From Faecalicatena orotica (GTDB lineage Bacteria; Bacillota; Clostridia; Lachnospirales; Lachnospiraceae): 64,000 nucleotides of DNA. The notes under the pieces were generated by a model that searched no databases, was not told where the DNA came from, and saw only the letters and a list, made by a program, of their open reading frames with translations. The translations under genes and the position numbers were made by a program. The DNA is taken from NCBI RefSeq assembly GCF_003149245.1, contig NZ_QGDL01000002.1, positions 367,433 to 431,432 of the forward strand, read 5' to 3'. Positions 8,556 through 17,291 of this stretch are shown one piece after another; positions within the stretch are counted from its first letter, which is position 1, and each line of letters begins with the position of its first letter.

Positions 8556-9842
8556 ATGAGGATTGCAATGTTGACGAATAATTATAAACCATTTGTAGGC
8601 GGCGTGCCGATCTCGGTAGAGAGGCAGGCAAAGGAACTGGCAAAGCTCGGACATCAGGTGATGGTTTTTGCCCCTGAATATAAGGAGTTACCGCAGGATT
8701 GTGACGAGTACAGTGAGGAACACGTTATCCGGTACCGGACCAGCAGGCGGAAGATGGATAACGGAATGGTATATCCGCGTATGATAAGCAGAGAGATTCT
8801 CGAAGCATTTGAAACAGAGAAATTTGACTGCATCCATGTGCACCACCCGATGTATGTAGGACCGATGGCCCTGTACCTTGGAAAAAGATATAATCTCCCG
8901 GTAATCTATACCTACCATACGAAGTACGAAGATTATCTGCATTATATACGTCTTTTTGAAAATGTGGAGGAAAGAAGCGCTGCAAGGCAAAATGTTTACA
9001 GGTTCGGAAAGGAAAAGCTAGTACCCGGATATATGAAATGGTTTACGAATCAGTGTGACCTGATACTTGCGCCGACGGCCAGCATGCAGGAGGCTATGAG
9101 AAAAGGCGGGACAAAGACTCCCACGGCTGTTTTCCCGACAGGGCTGGAAGATTCATTTTATATTAAAGATGAAGAGAAGTCGGCAGAACTGAGGGAAAAG
9201 TACCTTCAGGGAAGAAAGCATCTGTTTTGTTCGGTATCCCGTCTGGAGGCGGAAAAGAATCCGAAGTTCCTGTTAAGAGGAATTGCAAGGCTGAAAGAGA
9301 GAATGGACGAATCTTTCAGGCTGCTTCTTATCGGCGAAGGAAGCATGAGGGACGAGTTAGAAGAAATGGCGGCAGAACTTGGTATTTCTGAAGAAGTTGT
9401 ATTTGTCGGGAATGTAGAAAATACAGAAATGAAGCATTATCTGAATGCATGTGAATTATTCCTTTTTGCATCAAAATCAGAGACACAGGGAATCGTATTG
9501 GCAGAGGCTTTTGCAGCCGGGAATCCGGTAGTCGCGGTTAAGGCAACCGGTGTGGAAGATATCGTGGCAGATGGGAAGAACGGTTATATGACGAATGAAG
9601 ATATTGAAGAATGGACGGGAAAAGTTCTAGAAGCGCTGAATGAAGAACGGTATCAGAAATTAAAACAGCAGGCAGAGATAACAGCAGCCGGTTTCCGCTC
9701 ATCCAGTCTGGCAGTATATGAGGAACTGCTTTACACACAGTGTATCAATCAGAGAAAAGAAGAGGGAAGAGAATATGAGAATGAGGCAAATTGGGCAGGA
9801 AATCTTAGTGCATCTATTTACAGGTTATTTAAAGCTTCTTGA
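8556..9842 (+). CDS. Glycosyltransferase family 4 (diacylglycerol glucosyltransferase-like)
   Basis: GT-B fold retaining glycosyltransferase of 428 residues. The N-terminal acceptor domain starts with NNYKPFVGGVPISVERQAKEL. The C-terminal donor domain carries CSVSRLEAEKNPKFLLRGI and the family E-x7-E region ETQGIVLAEAFAAGNPVVA. The overall pattern matches clostridial 1,2-diacylglycerol 3-glucosyltransferases and related glycolipid enzymes, consistent with its lipid-gene neighbours, but the acceptor is inferred. The last ~22 codons run over the start of the next gene (68-bp overlap), an unusually long overlap that could reflect a late stop-codon loss. Confidence 0.87.
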   Translation: MRIAMLTNNYKPFVGGVPISVERQAKELAKLGHQVMVFAPEYKELPQDCDEYSEEHVIRYRTSRRKMDNGMVYPRMISREILEAFETEKFDCIHVHHPMYVGPMALYLGKRYNLPVIYTYHTKYEDYLHYIRLFENVEERSAARQNVYRFGKEKLVPGYMKWFTNQCDLILAPTASMQEAMRKGGTKTPTAVFPTGLEDSFYIKDEEKSAELREKYLQGRKHLFCSVSRLEAEKNPKFLLRGIARLKERMDESFRLLLIGEGSMRDELEEMAAELGISEEVVFVGNVENTEMKHYLNACELFLFASKSETQGIVLAEAFAAGNPVVAVKATGVEDIVADGKNGYMTNEDIEEWTGKVLEALNEERYQKLKQQAEITAAGFRSSSLAVYEELLYTQCINQRKEEGREYENEANWAGNLSASIYRLFKAS

Positions 9843-10404
9843 AAAAACGGTAAACGTACAGTGGGCCGAAAATTCCATGTGCGGAGGCAGCCAGATATTC
9901 GGTTTCTGGCATGAAGACAGTTTCTTTATGAATCTCGTGCTCGCGGAGCTGGCAAAGCAGACCAGCCCGGTAGATGTGATTGTGACCGCAGATACAAGGG
10001 GCGATTATATAGAAAAGATGATAAAGCGCTGCGGCGGCAGTGCACTCAGGGTTCCGGACGGCTTCGCAAGTTTCGGTGCATTGAAAGGAATTTTACAGAA
10101 TGCTTATGAAAGGACACGTTCCATTGCAGTTGCACTGGACGGACCGCTGGGACCAAGACATGAGCCGAAGAAACTGGCATTCTACTTGTCAGAGCAGGCA
10201 CAGGAGGATTTTGTCGGCATATCCGTTTCTTATTCCTCCAAGCTGCGTCTGGGCTGGAGATGGGATAAATACGTGATACCGCTTCCGTTTTCTACCGTAA
10301 CAGTAGCTGCCCATAACTATGGAGAAGTTGATAAAAAGCATATTCCAGAGCTTCCTACAAGTGCAAATGCACCAGAATGTGGTATACTGGTAAAAGAAAT
10401 CTAA
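9775..10404 (+). CDS. Lysophospholipid acyltransferase-like protein (DUF374 type)
   Basis: Protein of 209 residues resembling the DUF374 branch of LPLAT acyltransferases, which acylate lipid acceptors at the membrane. Two family blocks are visible: FGFWHEDSFF, where HxxxxD-like residues would act in catalysis, and ALDGPLGPRHEPKKLAFYLS. The start at 9775 follows an AGAGGGAAGAG site inside the end of the glycosyltransferase gene. The position next to glycolipid and phospholipid genes supports a lipid-modifying role; the precise acceptor is unknown. Confidence 0.75.
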   Translation: MRMRQIGQEILVHLFTGYLKLLEKTVNVQWAENSMCGGSQIFGFWHEDSFFMNLVLAELAKQTSPVDVIVTADTRGDYIEKMIKRCGGSALRVPDGFASFGALKGILQNAYERTRSIAVALDGPLGPRHEPKKLAFYLSEQAQEDFVGISVSYSSKLRLGWRWDKYVIPLPFSTVTVAAHNYGEVDKKHIPELPTSANAPECGILVKEI

Positions 10405-10427
10405 GCAAAGGGGTCAGACCCCTCTGC
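10405..10427. repeat. REP-like palindrome, GGGGTC/GACCCC family (copy 1)
   Basis: GCAAAGGGGTC (10405-10415) and GACCCCTCTGC (10417-10427) are inverted around one base, with a single mismatch. A related perfect palindrome occurs at 13436-13460. It begins directly after the acyltransferase stop codon. Confidence 0.8.
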
Positions 10428-10442
10428 AGACATCATTGAATT

Positions 10443-10460
10443 GCTGAAAGTACTTTCAGC
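10443..10460. promoter_or_regulatory. 18-bp perfect palindrome upstream of the OmpR-type regulator
   Basis: GCTGAAAGTACTTTCAGC is fully self-complementary and lies 37 bp before the regulator start. It overlaps a possible weak promoter (TTGCTG, 17 bp, AATACT). A binding site for the regulator itself is plausible but not shown. Confidence 0.5.
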
Positions 10461-10496
10461 ATAAATACTCATTTAATATATACCAGGGAGGAAGAG

Positions 10497-11195
10497 ATGG
10501 AAACAAATCATATTTTAATTGTAGAAGACGACAAAGAGATCAGAGAAGGTGTACAGATTTACCTGCAGAGCCAGGGATATCAGGTGTTTCAGGCGGCAGA
10601 TGGTGTGGAAGGACTTGAAGTGATGGAGAGGGAAGAAATCCATCTTGCTATTGTAGATGTTATGATGCCGAGAATGGATGGAATCCGCATGACGATGAAA
10701 CTGCGGGAGAAGTACGATTTCCCGGTGATTATGCTTTCCGCAAAATCAGAAGAAGTAGATAAGATTATGGGATTGAATATTGGCGCCGACGATTATGTGA
10801 CGAAGCCTTTTACGCCGATGGAGCTTATGGCCAGAGTAAATTCACAGCTTCGGCGTTACAGGCGGTTTATGGAAAAACTGGAACCGAAGGAAAATGTGCA
10901 TGTGATCGGCGGGCTTGAGATAAACGAAGATACGGTGGAGGTTTCGGTGGATGGGAATCCGGTGAAAATGACTCCGATAGAATATAAGATTCTGCTGCTG
11001 CTTGCGAAGAATCCGGGGCGTGTATTTTCTGCCGAGGAGATTTATGAAAGAGTGTGGCAGGAGAAGGCGATCAGTACAGATACGATCATGGTGCATGTCA
11101 GGAACATCCGTGAGAAGATTGAAGTAGATCCAAAGAATCCAAAATACTTGAAGGTGGTGTGGGGAGTTGGATACAAAATTGAAAAACAGTCATAG
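10497..11195 (+). CDS. Response regulator, OmpR/PhoB family
   Basis: Regulator of 232 residues. The receiver domain has the acidic pair D11/D12, phospho-acceptor D54 in VDVMMPRMDG, and a conserved lysine in DDYVTKPFTP. The C-terminal winged helix shows MTPIEYKILLLLAKNPGRVFSAEEIYERVW and the recognition region TIMVHVRNIREKIE, typical of the OmpR group. A GGGAGGAAGAG site precedes the ATG. It overlaps the downstream kinase by 17-29 bp. The pair is bracketed by the two GGGGTC palindromes. The regulon is unknown. Confidence 0.93.
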   Translation: METNHILIVEDDKEIREGVQIYLQSQGYQVFQAADGVEGLEVMEREEIHLAIVDVMMPRMDGIRMTMKLREKYDFPVIMLSAKSEEVDKIMGLNIGADDYVTKPFTPMELMARVNSQLRRYRRFMEKLEPKENVHVIGGLEINEDTVEVSVDGNPVKMTPIEYKILLLLAKNPGRVFSAEEIYERVWQEKAISTDTIMVHVRNIREKIEVDPKNPKYLKVVWGVGYKIEKQS

Positions 11196-13416
11196 GCTGG
11201 CAGTCATACTGGCAGTGGTTGTACTGCTCATCTGTTCTCTGGGGATGATTGCGGCATACCCTGTTTTTTCGGATCAGATGCAGGACGGACTGGACGGGAA
11301 TGATGCCAATCTGGATTCTCTCAGGAATATGTCAGTAGCGCTGATCGAAGGGAACTATATTTTATACAACGAAGTAAATGAAGAAACGGACAAAGCATAT
11401 ATACTGCAGGAGTACGGGGGAGACCAATTCGATCTCCTGCGCAAATACATGGATTATGAAATCTTTGACTGGAGTGGTGATGCACTGCTGGATAAGAACA
11501 GCGGTGATGTGATAGCCGATCTGGGAAAAAGGAATAATACCCCGTATGCGTTCAGGGCAGCATTTACTTTCGATGAAGACGGTGAACTGACAGATATCGA
11601 AGTTGGCGGGAACCAGTTGAATGCCCGCTCACAGTATGAGGTGGAACAATATCTTTTGGAGTCACAGACGGATGCGAATGAATGGCAGTCGATTTCAGAA
11701 CCATCCACAGTACAGGTGATTTATGGTTTTACAGAAGAGAATCTGAATGCCTATTTAAATGATAATGAATTTACCCAGGAATATCACATCTATGATTTAA
11801 ATGGGAATATCACTTATAACGGCTTTATTACAGCATTTGTTGTTCTTCTTGCATTCACAGCGGTATTCCTGACTGTGAAAGAGAGCTTTGCATTTGGCAG
11901 GGGGAAGATAAACAATGTACCTTTTGAAATTGTACTGTGCGTAATGGGATTTGTAACTGGCAGCGGATATCTGATGTCAAAATTAGTGTGGCTTACAATC
12001 AGCAGCCAGCTCCCTTTGATATCATCCAATGCCGGATATCCCGCAAAGGATATTCTGTCATTTGTGATAAATGCGGCGGCATGGCTGCTCGTATACGGTA
12101 TTGTTTTCTGGTGTTTTGTCTGTCTAAGTTCTATATTTACAATGAAAAAGGAGTATTGGATGCAGAGGACATTATGTGCGAGAGTGATACGCTGGTCGAA
12201 AAGAGGTGGAGACGCGTATGGTAAAAAAGTAAAGGATGGAGCAGACAGTCTCTGGAGCAGGGGAAAAGCGTTTTTCAAAAAACAGTATAACGCGCTGATA
12301 CATCTGGATTTCCAGGACCGGACCAACCGCACGATTTTAAAGATTGTACTGATAAACTTTGCAGTTCTGATTGTTGTTTGTGCACTCTGGTATTATGGAA
12401 TGGTGGCACTGGTTATTTATTCCATCGTCCTGTTTTTATTCCTGAGGAAGTATTTCCACGATACCCAGAAGAAGTATAAGCTGCTATTGCGGGCGACGAA
12501 CCAGCTGGCAGAAGGGGATCTGGATACACCGATCGAGGGCGACATGGGAATCTTCAACCCGATCGAGGAGGAACTGAAAAAGATTCAGAATGGCTTTAAA
12601 AAGGCGGTGGAGGAAGAAGTAAAGAGTGAACGTATGAAGACAGAACTTATCACAAATGTCTCTCATGATTTAAAGACTCCGCTGACAGCGATTATCACCT
12701 ATACGGATTTGCTGAAGAATGAGAAGAATGAAGATAAGAGAAAGGAGTATATCGAAGTATTAGACAGAAAATCCCTGAGGCTGAAGGTCCTGATCGAAGA
12801 TTTATTCGAGATCAGCAAGGCAGCCAGCAAGAATGTCGCCATGAACTTTATGGATGTAGACATCGTGGGCTTGCTTAAACAGGTAGGTTTAGAGTATGAT
12901 AATAAGATAAAAGAATCAAATCTGGATTTCAGATGGAAACTGCCTGAACACAAGATCGTACTCTGGCTGGACAGCCAGAAGACCTATCGGATTTTTGAAA
13001 ATATGATCGTAAACATTACCAAATATGCAATGCCGCATACACGGGTATACATCGATATGCAGGAGACAGACCAGGAGGTACACATCTCCATGAAGAATAT
13101 TTCAGCCACAGAACTGAACTTCAATACAGAAGAGATTACCGACAGGTTTGTCCGCGGAGACTCCTCAAGAAATACCGAGGGCTCAGGACTCGGGCTTGCG
13201 ATCGCAAAGAGCTTTACAGAGCTGCAGTATGGCACACTGAAGATATCCACTGAGGCCGATTTATTCAAGGCGGATATCATATTTCCGAAGCGGGAGAAGC
13301 CTCCTGAGGAAAAAGTGGAGGAGCAGATACAGATCACCGCAGATACCATGTTCGGCCAGAATGCGGAAAAAGAAGATGATGGCTGTAAATACAGGAGCGT
13401 GAGGTCAGATACTTAA
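11167..13416 (+). CDS. Sensor histidine kinase with multiple transmembrane segments
   Basis: Kinase of about 749 residues paired with the preceding regulator. An N-terminal helix and a ~190-residue extracytoplasmic part precede about four more hydrophobic segments and a further pair near residues 390-430. HisKA (phospho-acceptor in NVSHDLKTPLTAIITYTDLL) and HATPase_c (GSGLGLAIAKSF) follow. The catalytic domain lacks a typical NxxxNAxKY motif; IVNITKYA takes that place. No ATG start is available: TTG 11167 has a GGGGAG directly against it, and TTG 11179 has the same site at 12 nt, so the start is uncertain. The multi-helix layout suggests sensing at or in the membrane. Confidence 0.88.
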   Translation: MDTKLKNSHRLAVILAVVVLLICSLGMIAAYPVFSDQMQDGLDGNDANLDSLRNMSVALIEGNYILYNEVNEETDKAYILQEYGGDQFDLLRKYMDYEIFDWSGDALLDKNSGDVIADLGKRNNTPYAFRAAFTFDEDGELTDIEVGGNQLNARSQYEVEQYLLESQTDANEWQSISEPSTVQVIYGFTEENLNAYLNDNEFTQEYHIYDLNGNITYNGFITAFVVLLAFTAVFLTVKESFAFGRGKINNVPFEIVLCVMGFVTGSGYLMSKLVWLTISSQLPLISSNAGYPAKDILSFVINAAAWLLVYGIVFWCFVCLSSIFTMKKEYWMQRTLCARVIRWSKRGGDAYGKKVKDGADSLWSRGKAFFKKQYNALIHLDFQDRTNRTILKIVLINFAVLIVVCALWYYGMVALVIYSIVLFLFLRKYFHDTQKKYKLLLRATNQLAEGDLDTPIEGDMGIFNPIEEELKKIQNGFKKAVEEEVKSERMKTELITNVSHDLKTPLTAIITYTDLLKNEKNEDKRKEYIEVLDRKSLRLKVLIEDLFEISKAASKNVAMNFMDVDIVGLLKQVGLEYDNKIKESNLDFRWKLPEHKIVLWLDSQKTYRIFENMIVNITKYAMPHTRVYIDMQETDQEVHISMKNISATELNFNTEEITDRFVRGDSSRNTEGSGLGLAIAKSFTELQYGTLKISTEADLFKADIIFPKREKPPEEKVEEQIQITADTMFGQNAEKEDDGCKYRSVRSDT

Positions 13417-13435
13417 GTGGAGGGGGAGACCCTTC

Positions 13436-13460
13436 CGCAAAGGGGTCTGACCCCTTTGCG
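13436..13460. repeat. REP-like palindrome, GGGGTC/GACCCC family (copy 2)
   Basis: CGCAAAGGGGTC and GACCCCTTTGCG form a perfect 12-bp inverted repeat around one base. It lies 19 bp after the kinase stop. No T-run follows, so it is not a canonical terminator. It shares its core with the copy at 10405-10427. Confidence 0.85.
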
Positions 13461-13515
13461 TTCCGTTTTCAGAATTGTTTATCATGAAGTCAGGCTTTTA
13501 TGGTTGGGAGGTAAA

Positions 13516-14472
13516 ATGGATAAAAATTATAAACAATTAAAACTATGGCAGGGACTGGTCGTGCTGGCTTTTGCAGCATTGATCATTTTTGTTGTTTCGC
13601 CGAAGATGCTGGCGCCTTTCGGGTTATATGGAACGCTGCTTGCGGAGTGGCTTATGCTTGCCGGGGCGCTGCTGCTCGTTCTGGTATTCAGGGGAGATCC
13701 TAAACAGCTGTTTCCGGTGAAAAGGCCGTCTGCCGGCGGGATTTTGGGTACGGTTCTGATGTGGGTGGGAGCGCTTTTGATTGAAATGACATTAGTGCTG
13801 CTGCTGAGTATCTTCTTTCCGGAACGAATCCTGAATGTGAATATCGGGTTAAGTACCCAGATGATCAATGTTCCCTTTATAGCCGCATTTCTGATTGTTG
13901 CGGTTACTCCGGCCATCTGTGAGGAGGCCATATTCAGGGGCGTCTTTTTGCGGAGCATGAATCCGGAAAAACATAGATGGGCCGCAATCGTCGTCTGTGC
14001 AGCGGTATTCGGAATTTTCCACGGGGACCCGGTCCGGTTTGTGCCGACAGCGATCGGTGGTGCAGTGATGGCCTATATTCTGTTGGAAAGTGAAAATATG
14101 GTCTATAATAGTATTTTTCACTTTATCAATAATCTTCTCCCAATCATCCTGCTGTTTGGAATGAGCGGGGTATATGAGAAGCTGGGAGTGTGGGATTCCC
14201 AAGGTTCATTGAATATGGCGGCGGTGCAGGGCAGCTATACGTTTATGCTGAGTGCGGGCCTCTATATGATGATGTGTGCTGCCGCGCCGTCGTGTCTGTA
14301 CATAGGAAATTATCTTCTTCACAGCGGCAGGCCGGGATACCGGGATAAACTTTTCCCGGGCGGAAAGCCCGGGATCGTTATTTTTCTCGTGGCCGCATCG
14401 GGAATGCTGTTTATCGGAGGTTTGGTGCTATTTTTGTTCGGCATGATGCACATGCCTGTTACTTTGATTTAA
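13516..14472 (+). CDS. CPBP family intramembrane metalloprotease
   Basis: Membrane protein of 318 residues in the CPBP (CAAX protease and bacteriocin-processing/Abi) family. All three motifs are present: EEAIFRGVFLR (EExxxR), FGIFHGD (FxxxH) and FHFINN (HxxxN), which together bind the catalytic metal. About eight hydrophobic segments surround them. The start at 13516 has GGGAGG upstream; the frame upstream of it crosses the palindrome and is not likely to be coding. Substrate unknown. The gene converges with hydF. Confidence 0.88.
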   Translation: MDKNYKQLKLWQGLVVLAFAALIIFVVSPKMLAPFGLYGTLLAEWLMLAGALLLVLVFRGDPKQLFPVKRPSAGGILGTVLMWVGALLIEMTLVLLLSIFFPERILNVNIGLSTQMINVPFIAAFLIVAVTPAICEEAIFRGVFLRSMNPEKHRWAAIVVCAAVFGIFHGDPVRFVPTAIGGAVMAYILLESENMVYNSIFHFINNLLPIILLFGMSGVYEKLGVWDSQGSLNMAAVQGSYTFMLSAGLYMMMCAAAPSCLYIGNYLLHSGRPGYRDKLFPGGKPGIVIFLVAASGMLFIGGLVLFLFGMMHMPVTLI

Positions 14473-14495
14473 TCCGGCCTTTTGTTTTTGTGGAT

Positions 14496-15710
14496 TTACA
14501 GGTCTGGAAACATTTCTATGCTTCTTTTTAGAATCCCGTTCATATGAGCTATGGCAATCCCGTAGTTTGTGATCGGGATTTCCTGATCTCCGGCACATTT
14601 CAGACGGTATTTCATCTCGCGCTCGTTTAGGGTACAGCCGCCGCAATGGATGATCATTCTGTATTTTGAAAGGTCCAGAGGAAACTCGGTCCCGCTCGTA
14701 AACTCAAAGTTTATTTCTTTTCCTGTATGTTTCTTTACAAGGAGGGGAAGTTTTACCGTGCCGATATCCTCGCATTGGCGGTGGTGAGTACAGCCTTCGG
14801 ATATCAGGATTGTATCACCGTCCTGTAGTTCGTCCAGCGTGCCTGCGCCATGTACCACGGTTTCCAGATTTCCTTTATACCTTGCGAAGAGGATGGAAAA
14901 TGATGTGAGAGGGACGTCTGCAGGGACTTCTCTGGAAACCTTTCCGAATGCCTGGCTGTCCGTTATGACAAGGGACGGTTTTTTCCCCAGACCGGCAAGC
15001 GTATCTTTCAGCTCGCTGTCCCTGACAACGATGGAAACGGCACCCGTATCCAGAATATCGCGTATCGTCTGCTGCTGCGGCAGAATCAGACGACCCTTAG
15101 GTGCGGATTTATCAATAGGAACCACGAGTACGATGAAATCTGACGGCCTGATCAGATCAGCCACGATCCGGTGCTGCTCGTCAGGAACAGGGGCCTGGCG
15201 CGCAATCAGTTCTTTTAGTTCATAGATGTTTTCCCCAGTGACTGTGCTTACGGCGATAAACTGGCCGGCGGCAATCTTGGCGGTGCCTGACAGACTGCCC
15301 AGCTGTTTTTCGGAAGACAAATCTGCCTTATTGCATACGACGACATACGGGATTTGCTTTTTCTGTATCCGCCCGAGGATTTTTTCATCTGCCGCAGTCA
15401 TTCCGACGGATGCATCGATAACGAGTACGGCAATGTCTGTCTTGTTCAGTACCTGGTAGGCTTTCTGGATCCGCAGCAGGCCAAGTTCGCCTTCATCGTC
15501 CAGCCCGGGGGTGTCGATGATGACAACGGGGCCCAGAGGCAAAAGTTCCATCGCCTTAGTCACAGGGTCTGTTGTTGTGCCTTTGATGTCTGAGACGATT
15601 GCAAGATTCTGCCCGGTTATCGCGTTGATAATACTGGACTTTCCTGCGTTTCGCCTGCCAAATATTCCGATGTGGATCCGGTCGGATGAGGGTGTGGAAT
15701 TTAAGCTCAT
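14496..15710 (-). CDS. hydF: [FeFe]-hydrogenase maturation GTPase HydF
   Basis: GTP-dependent scaffold (404 residues) on which the diiron subcluster of the hydrogenase H-cluster is completed before transfer to HydA. The GTPase domain is at the N-terminus: P-loop GRRNAGKSS (residues 18-26), the TTTDP switch, DTPG and NKAD. A dimerisation region follows, then the C-terminal iron-sulfur domain with cysteine and histidine ligands in GCTHHRQC and HCGGC. Full length. It is the last gene of a minus-strand operon after hydG, with a hairpin between them. The hydrogenase structural gene is not in this window. Confidence 0.95.
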   Translation of the reverse strand: MSLNSTPSSDRIHIGIFGRRNAGKSSIINAITGQNLAIVSDIKGTTTDPVTKAMELLPLGPVVIIDTPGLDDEGELGLLRIQKAYQVLNKTDIAVLVIDASVGMTAADEKILGRIQKKQIPYVVVCNKADLSSEKQLGSLSGTAKIAAGQFIAVSTVTGENIYELKELIARQAPVPDEQHRIVADLIRPSDFIVLVVPIDKSAPKGRLILPQQQTIRDILDTGAVSIVVRDSELKDTLAGLGKKPSLVITDSQAFGKVSREVPADVPLTSFSILFARYKGNLETVVHGAGTLDELQDGDTILISEGCTHHRQCEDIGTVKLPLLVKKHTGKEINFEFTSGTEFPLDLSKYRMIIHCGGCTLNEREMKYRLKCAGDQEIPITNYGIAIAHMNGILKRSIEMFPDL

Positions 15711-15736
15711 GTAAAACCTCCTTAAGTCTGTCTGAA

Positions 15737-15780
15737 AAATTTAGAATCCAGAGTCGTTATGAATCTGGATTCCAAAATTT
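15737..15780 (-). other. Hairpin between hydG and hydF
   Basis: GAATCCAGA (15744-15752) pairs with TCTGGATTC (15764-15772), extended by AAATTT on both sides after one mismatch. Read on the minus strand it is followed by a short T-run (TTTTT), so it could partly terminate or stabilise the transcript upstream of hydF. Confidence 0.6.
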
Positions 15781-15791
15781 ATAACCATATG

Positions 15792-17213
15792 TTAAAATCT
15801 GAAATCCCTGCGGTTATCCTGTGCGATCAGGCGCAGGTTTTCCTCTACTACCGCACGGGCTTTTTCATTAGGTACATTTAACACTTCTTTTTCGATCAGT
15901 TTGTCACCGATTGCCTTTGTTTCAGGAGATGCATAGTCCATCAGATATTCTTTTAATGTCATCAGTGCGTTAGGATGGCAGCAGTTCTGGATCTGGCCGC
16001 TCTTGCATAAAGACATGAAACGGTCACCGGTACGTCCCTCACGGTAGCATGCCGTACAAAAACTCGGTATGTAATCCATTTCCATCAGCCAGCGCACAAC
16101 TTCATCCAGAGTTCGTTTGTCACTGACATCAAACTGTTCTGATTTTTCATCGTCCGGTTCCGGCTCGCAGTAACCGCCTACACTTGTGCGGGACCCGCCG
16201 CTGACCTGGGAAATCCCGAGGTGGAGTACACGCTCACGGCATTTCTGGCTTTCTCTTGTAGAAATGATCATGCCGGTGTAAGGCACGGCAATCCGGATAC
16301 AGGCTACGATCTTGGCAAACGTATCATCATCGATCCCGTTGTCAAATGCATCGGCGTCGATATCATCTGCATGGCGCAGTCGGGGAACGCTGATTGTATG
16401 AGGCCCGACTCCGAAAGCAGCTTCCAGATGCTCGGCGTGCATCAGAAGTCCTGCAAATTCGTAGCGGTACTTATCCAGCCCGAACAGTACGCCAACACCA
16501 ACATCATCGATGCCGCCCTCCATAGCGCGGTCCATAGCCTCTGTGTGATAATCATAGTCGTGCTTCGGCCCGGTCGGATGAAGCTGAAGATAGCTCTCCT
16601 TGTGATATGTCTCCTGAAACAGGATGTAAGTTCCGATTCCGGCTTCTTTCAGCAGGCGGTAATTATCGACAGTCGTTGCCGCAATATTAATATTGACACG
16701 GCGGATTGCCCCGTTTTTATGCTTGATACTGTAAATAGTCTTGATTGATTCCAGATAATAATCCATCGTATTGCGGACCGGGTCTTCACCCGCTTCCAGT
16801 GCGAGACGCTTGTGCCCCATATCCTGCAGCGCGATAACCTCGCGGCGGATTTCATCCTGCGAAAGCTGTTTTCTGGCAATGTGTTTGTTCTTACTGTGAT
16901 ACGGGCAGTATGTACATCCATTGATGCAGTAATTGGAGAGGTAAAGAGGGGCAAACATAACGATTCTGTTGCCATAGAAATCTTTTTTGATCTGCTCCGC
17001 CAGCTTAAAGATTTCCTCGTTCTTTTCCGGAATCTGACAGGCTAAAAGAACAGAAGCCTCCCTGTGCGTAAGTCCCTTTCTCTTTTTTGCCTTCTCGATC
17101 AGGGCATCGATTAATTCCACATTGTCTTTGTTTTCGTCTGCGTAAGCAAGTGTTTCTTCGATTTCCTCATGGTTAATAAAATCGTCCGCATGTTTTGAGT
17201 TTACATCATACAT
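15792..17213 (-). CDS. hydG: [FeFe]-hydrogenase maturase HydG (radical SAM)
   Basis: Radical SAM enzyme of 473 residues that cleaves tyrosine to supply CO and cyanide ligands as an iron synthon for the H-cluster. The SAM cluster motif is C96-xxx-C100-xx-C103 in CINGCTYCPYH. The second, C-terminal cluster that binds the dangler iron is in CTACYREGRTGDRF with the following conserved cysteines. Length and motif order match the family. The ATG has a GGAGGTAAC site upstream on the minus strand. It lies 78 bp after hydE and 81 bp before hydF on the same transcript. Confidence 0.96.
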   Translation of the reverse strand: MYDVNSKHADDFINHEEIEETLAYADENKDNVELIDALIEKAKKRKGLTHREASVLLACQIPEKNEEIFKLAEQIKKDFYGNRIVMFAPLYLSNYCINGCTYCPYHSKNKHIARKQLSQDEIRREVIALQDMGHKRLALEAGEDPVRNTMDYYLESIKTIYSIKHKNGAIRRVNINIAATTVDNYRLLKEAGIGTYILFQETYHKESYLQLHPTGPKHDYDYHTEAMDRAMEGGIDDVGVGVLFGLDKYRYEFAGLLMHAEHLEAAFGVGPHTISVPRLRHADDIDADAFDNGIDDDTFAKIVACIRIAVPYTGMIISTRESQKCRERVLHLGISQVSGGSRTSVGGYCEPEPDDEKSEQFDVSDKRTLDEVVRWLMEMDYIPSFCTACYREGRTGDRFMSLCKSGQIQNCCHPNALMTLKEYLMDYASPETKAIGDKLIEKEVLNVPNEKARAVVEENLRLIAQDNRRDFRF

Positions 17214-17291
17214 ATTTTGTTACCTCCATCTTTCATTGAAAATTGTATTAGGGTTCAAATATTTTTTAAAAGCTGTCATATATCGTTACAC

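Noticed and set aside
16221..16748. Plus-strand 175-codon open frame inside hydG
   Set aside because: Antisense to hydG with its conserved motifs; no independent support.
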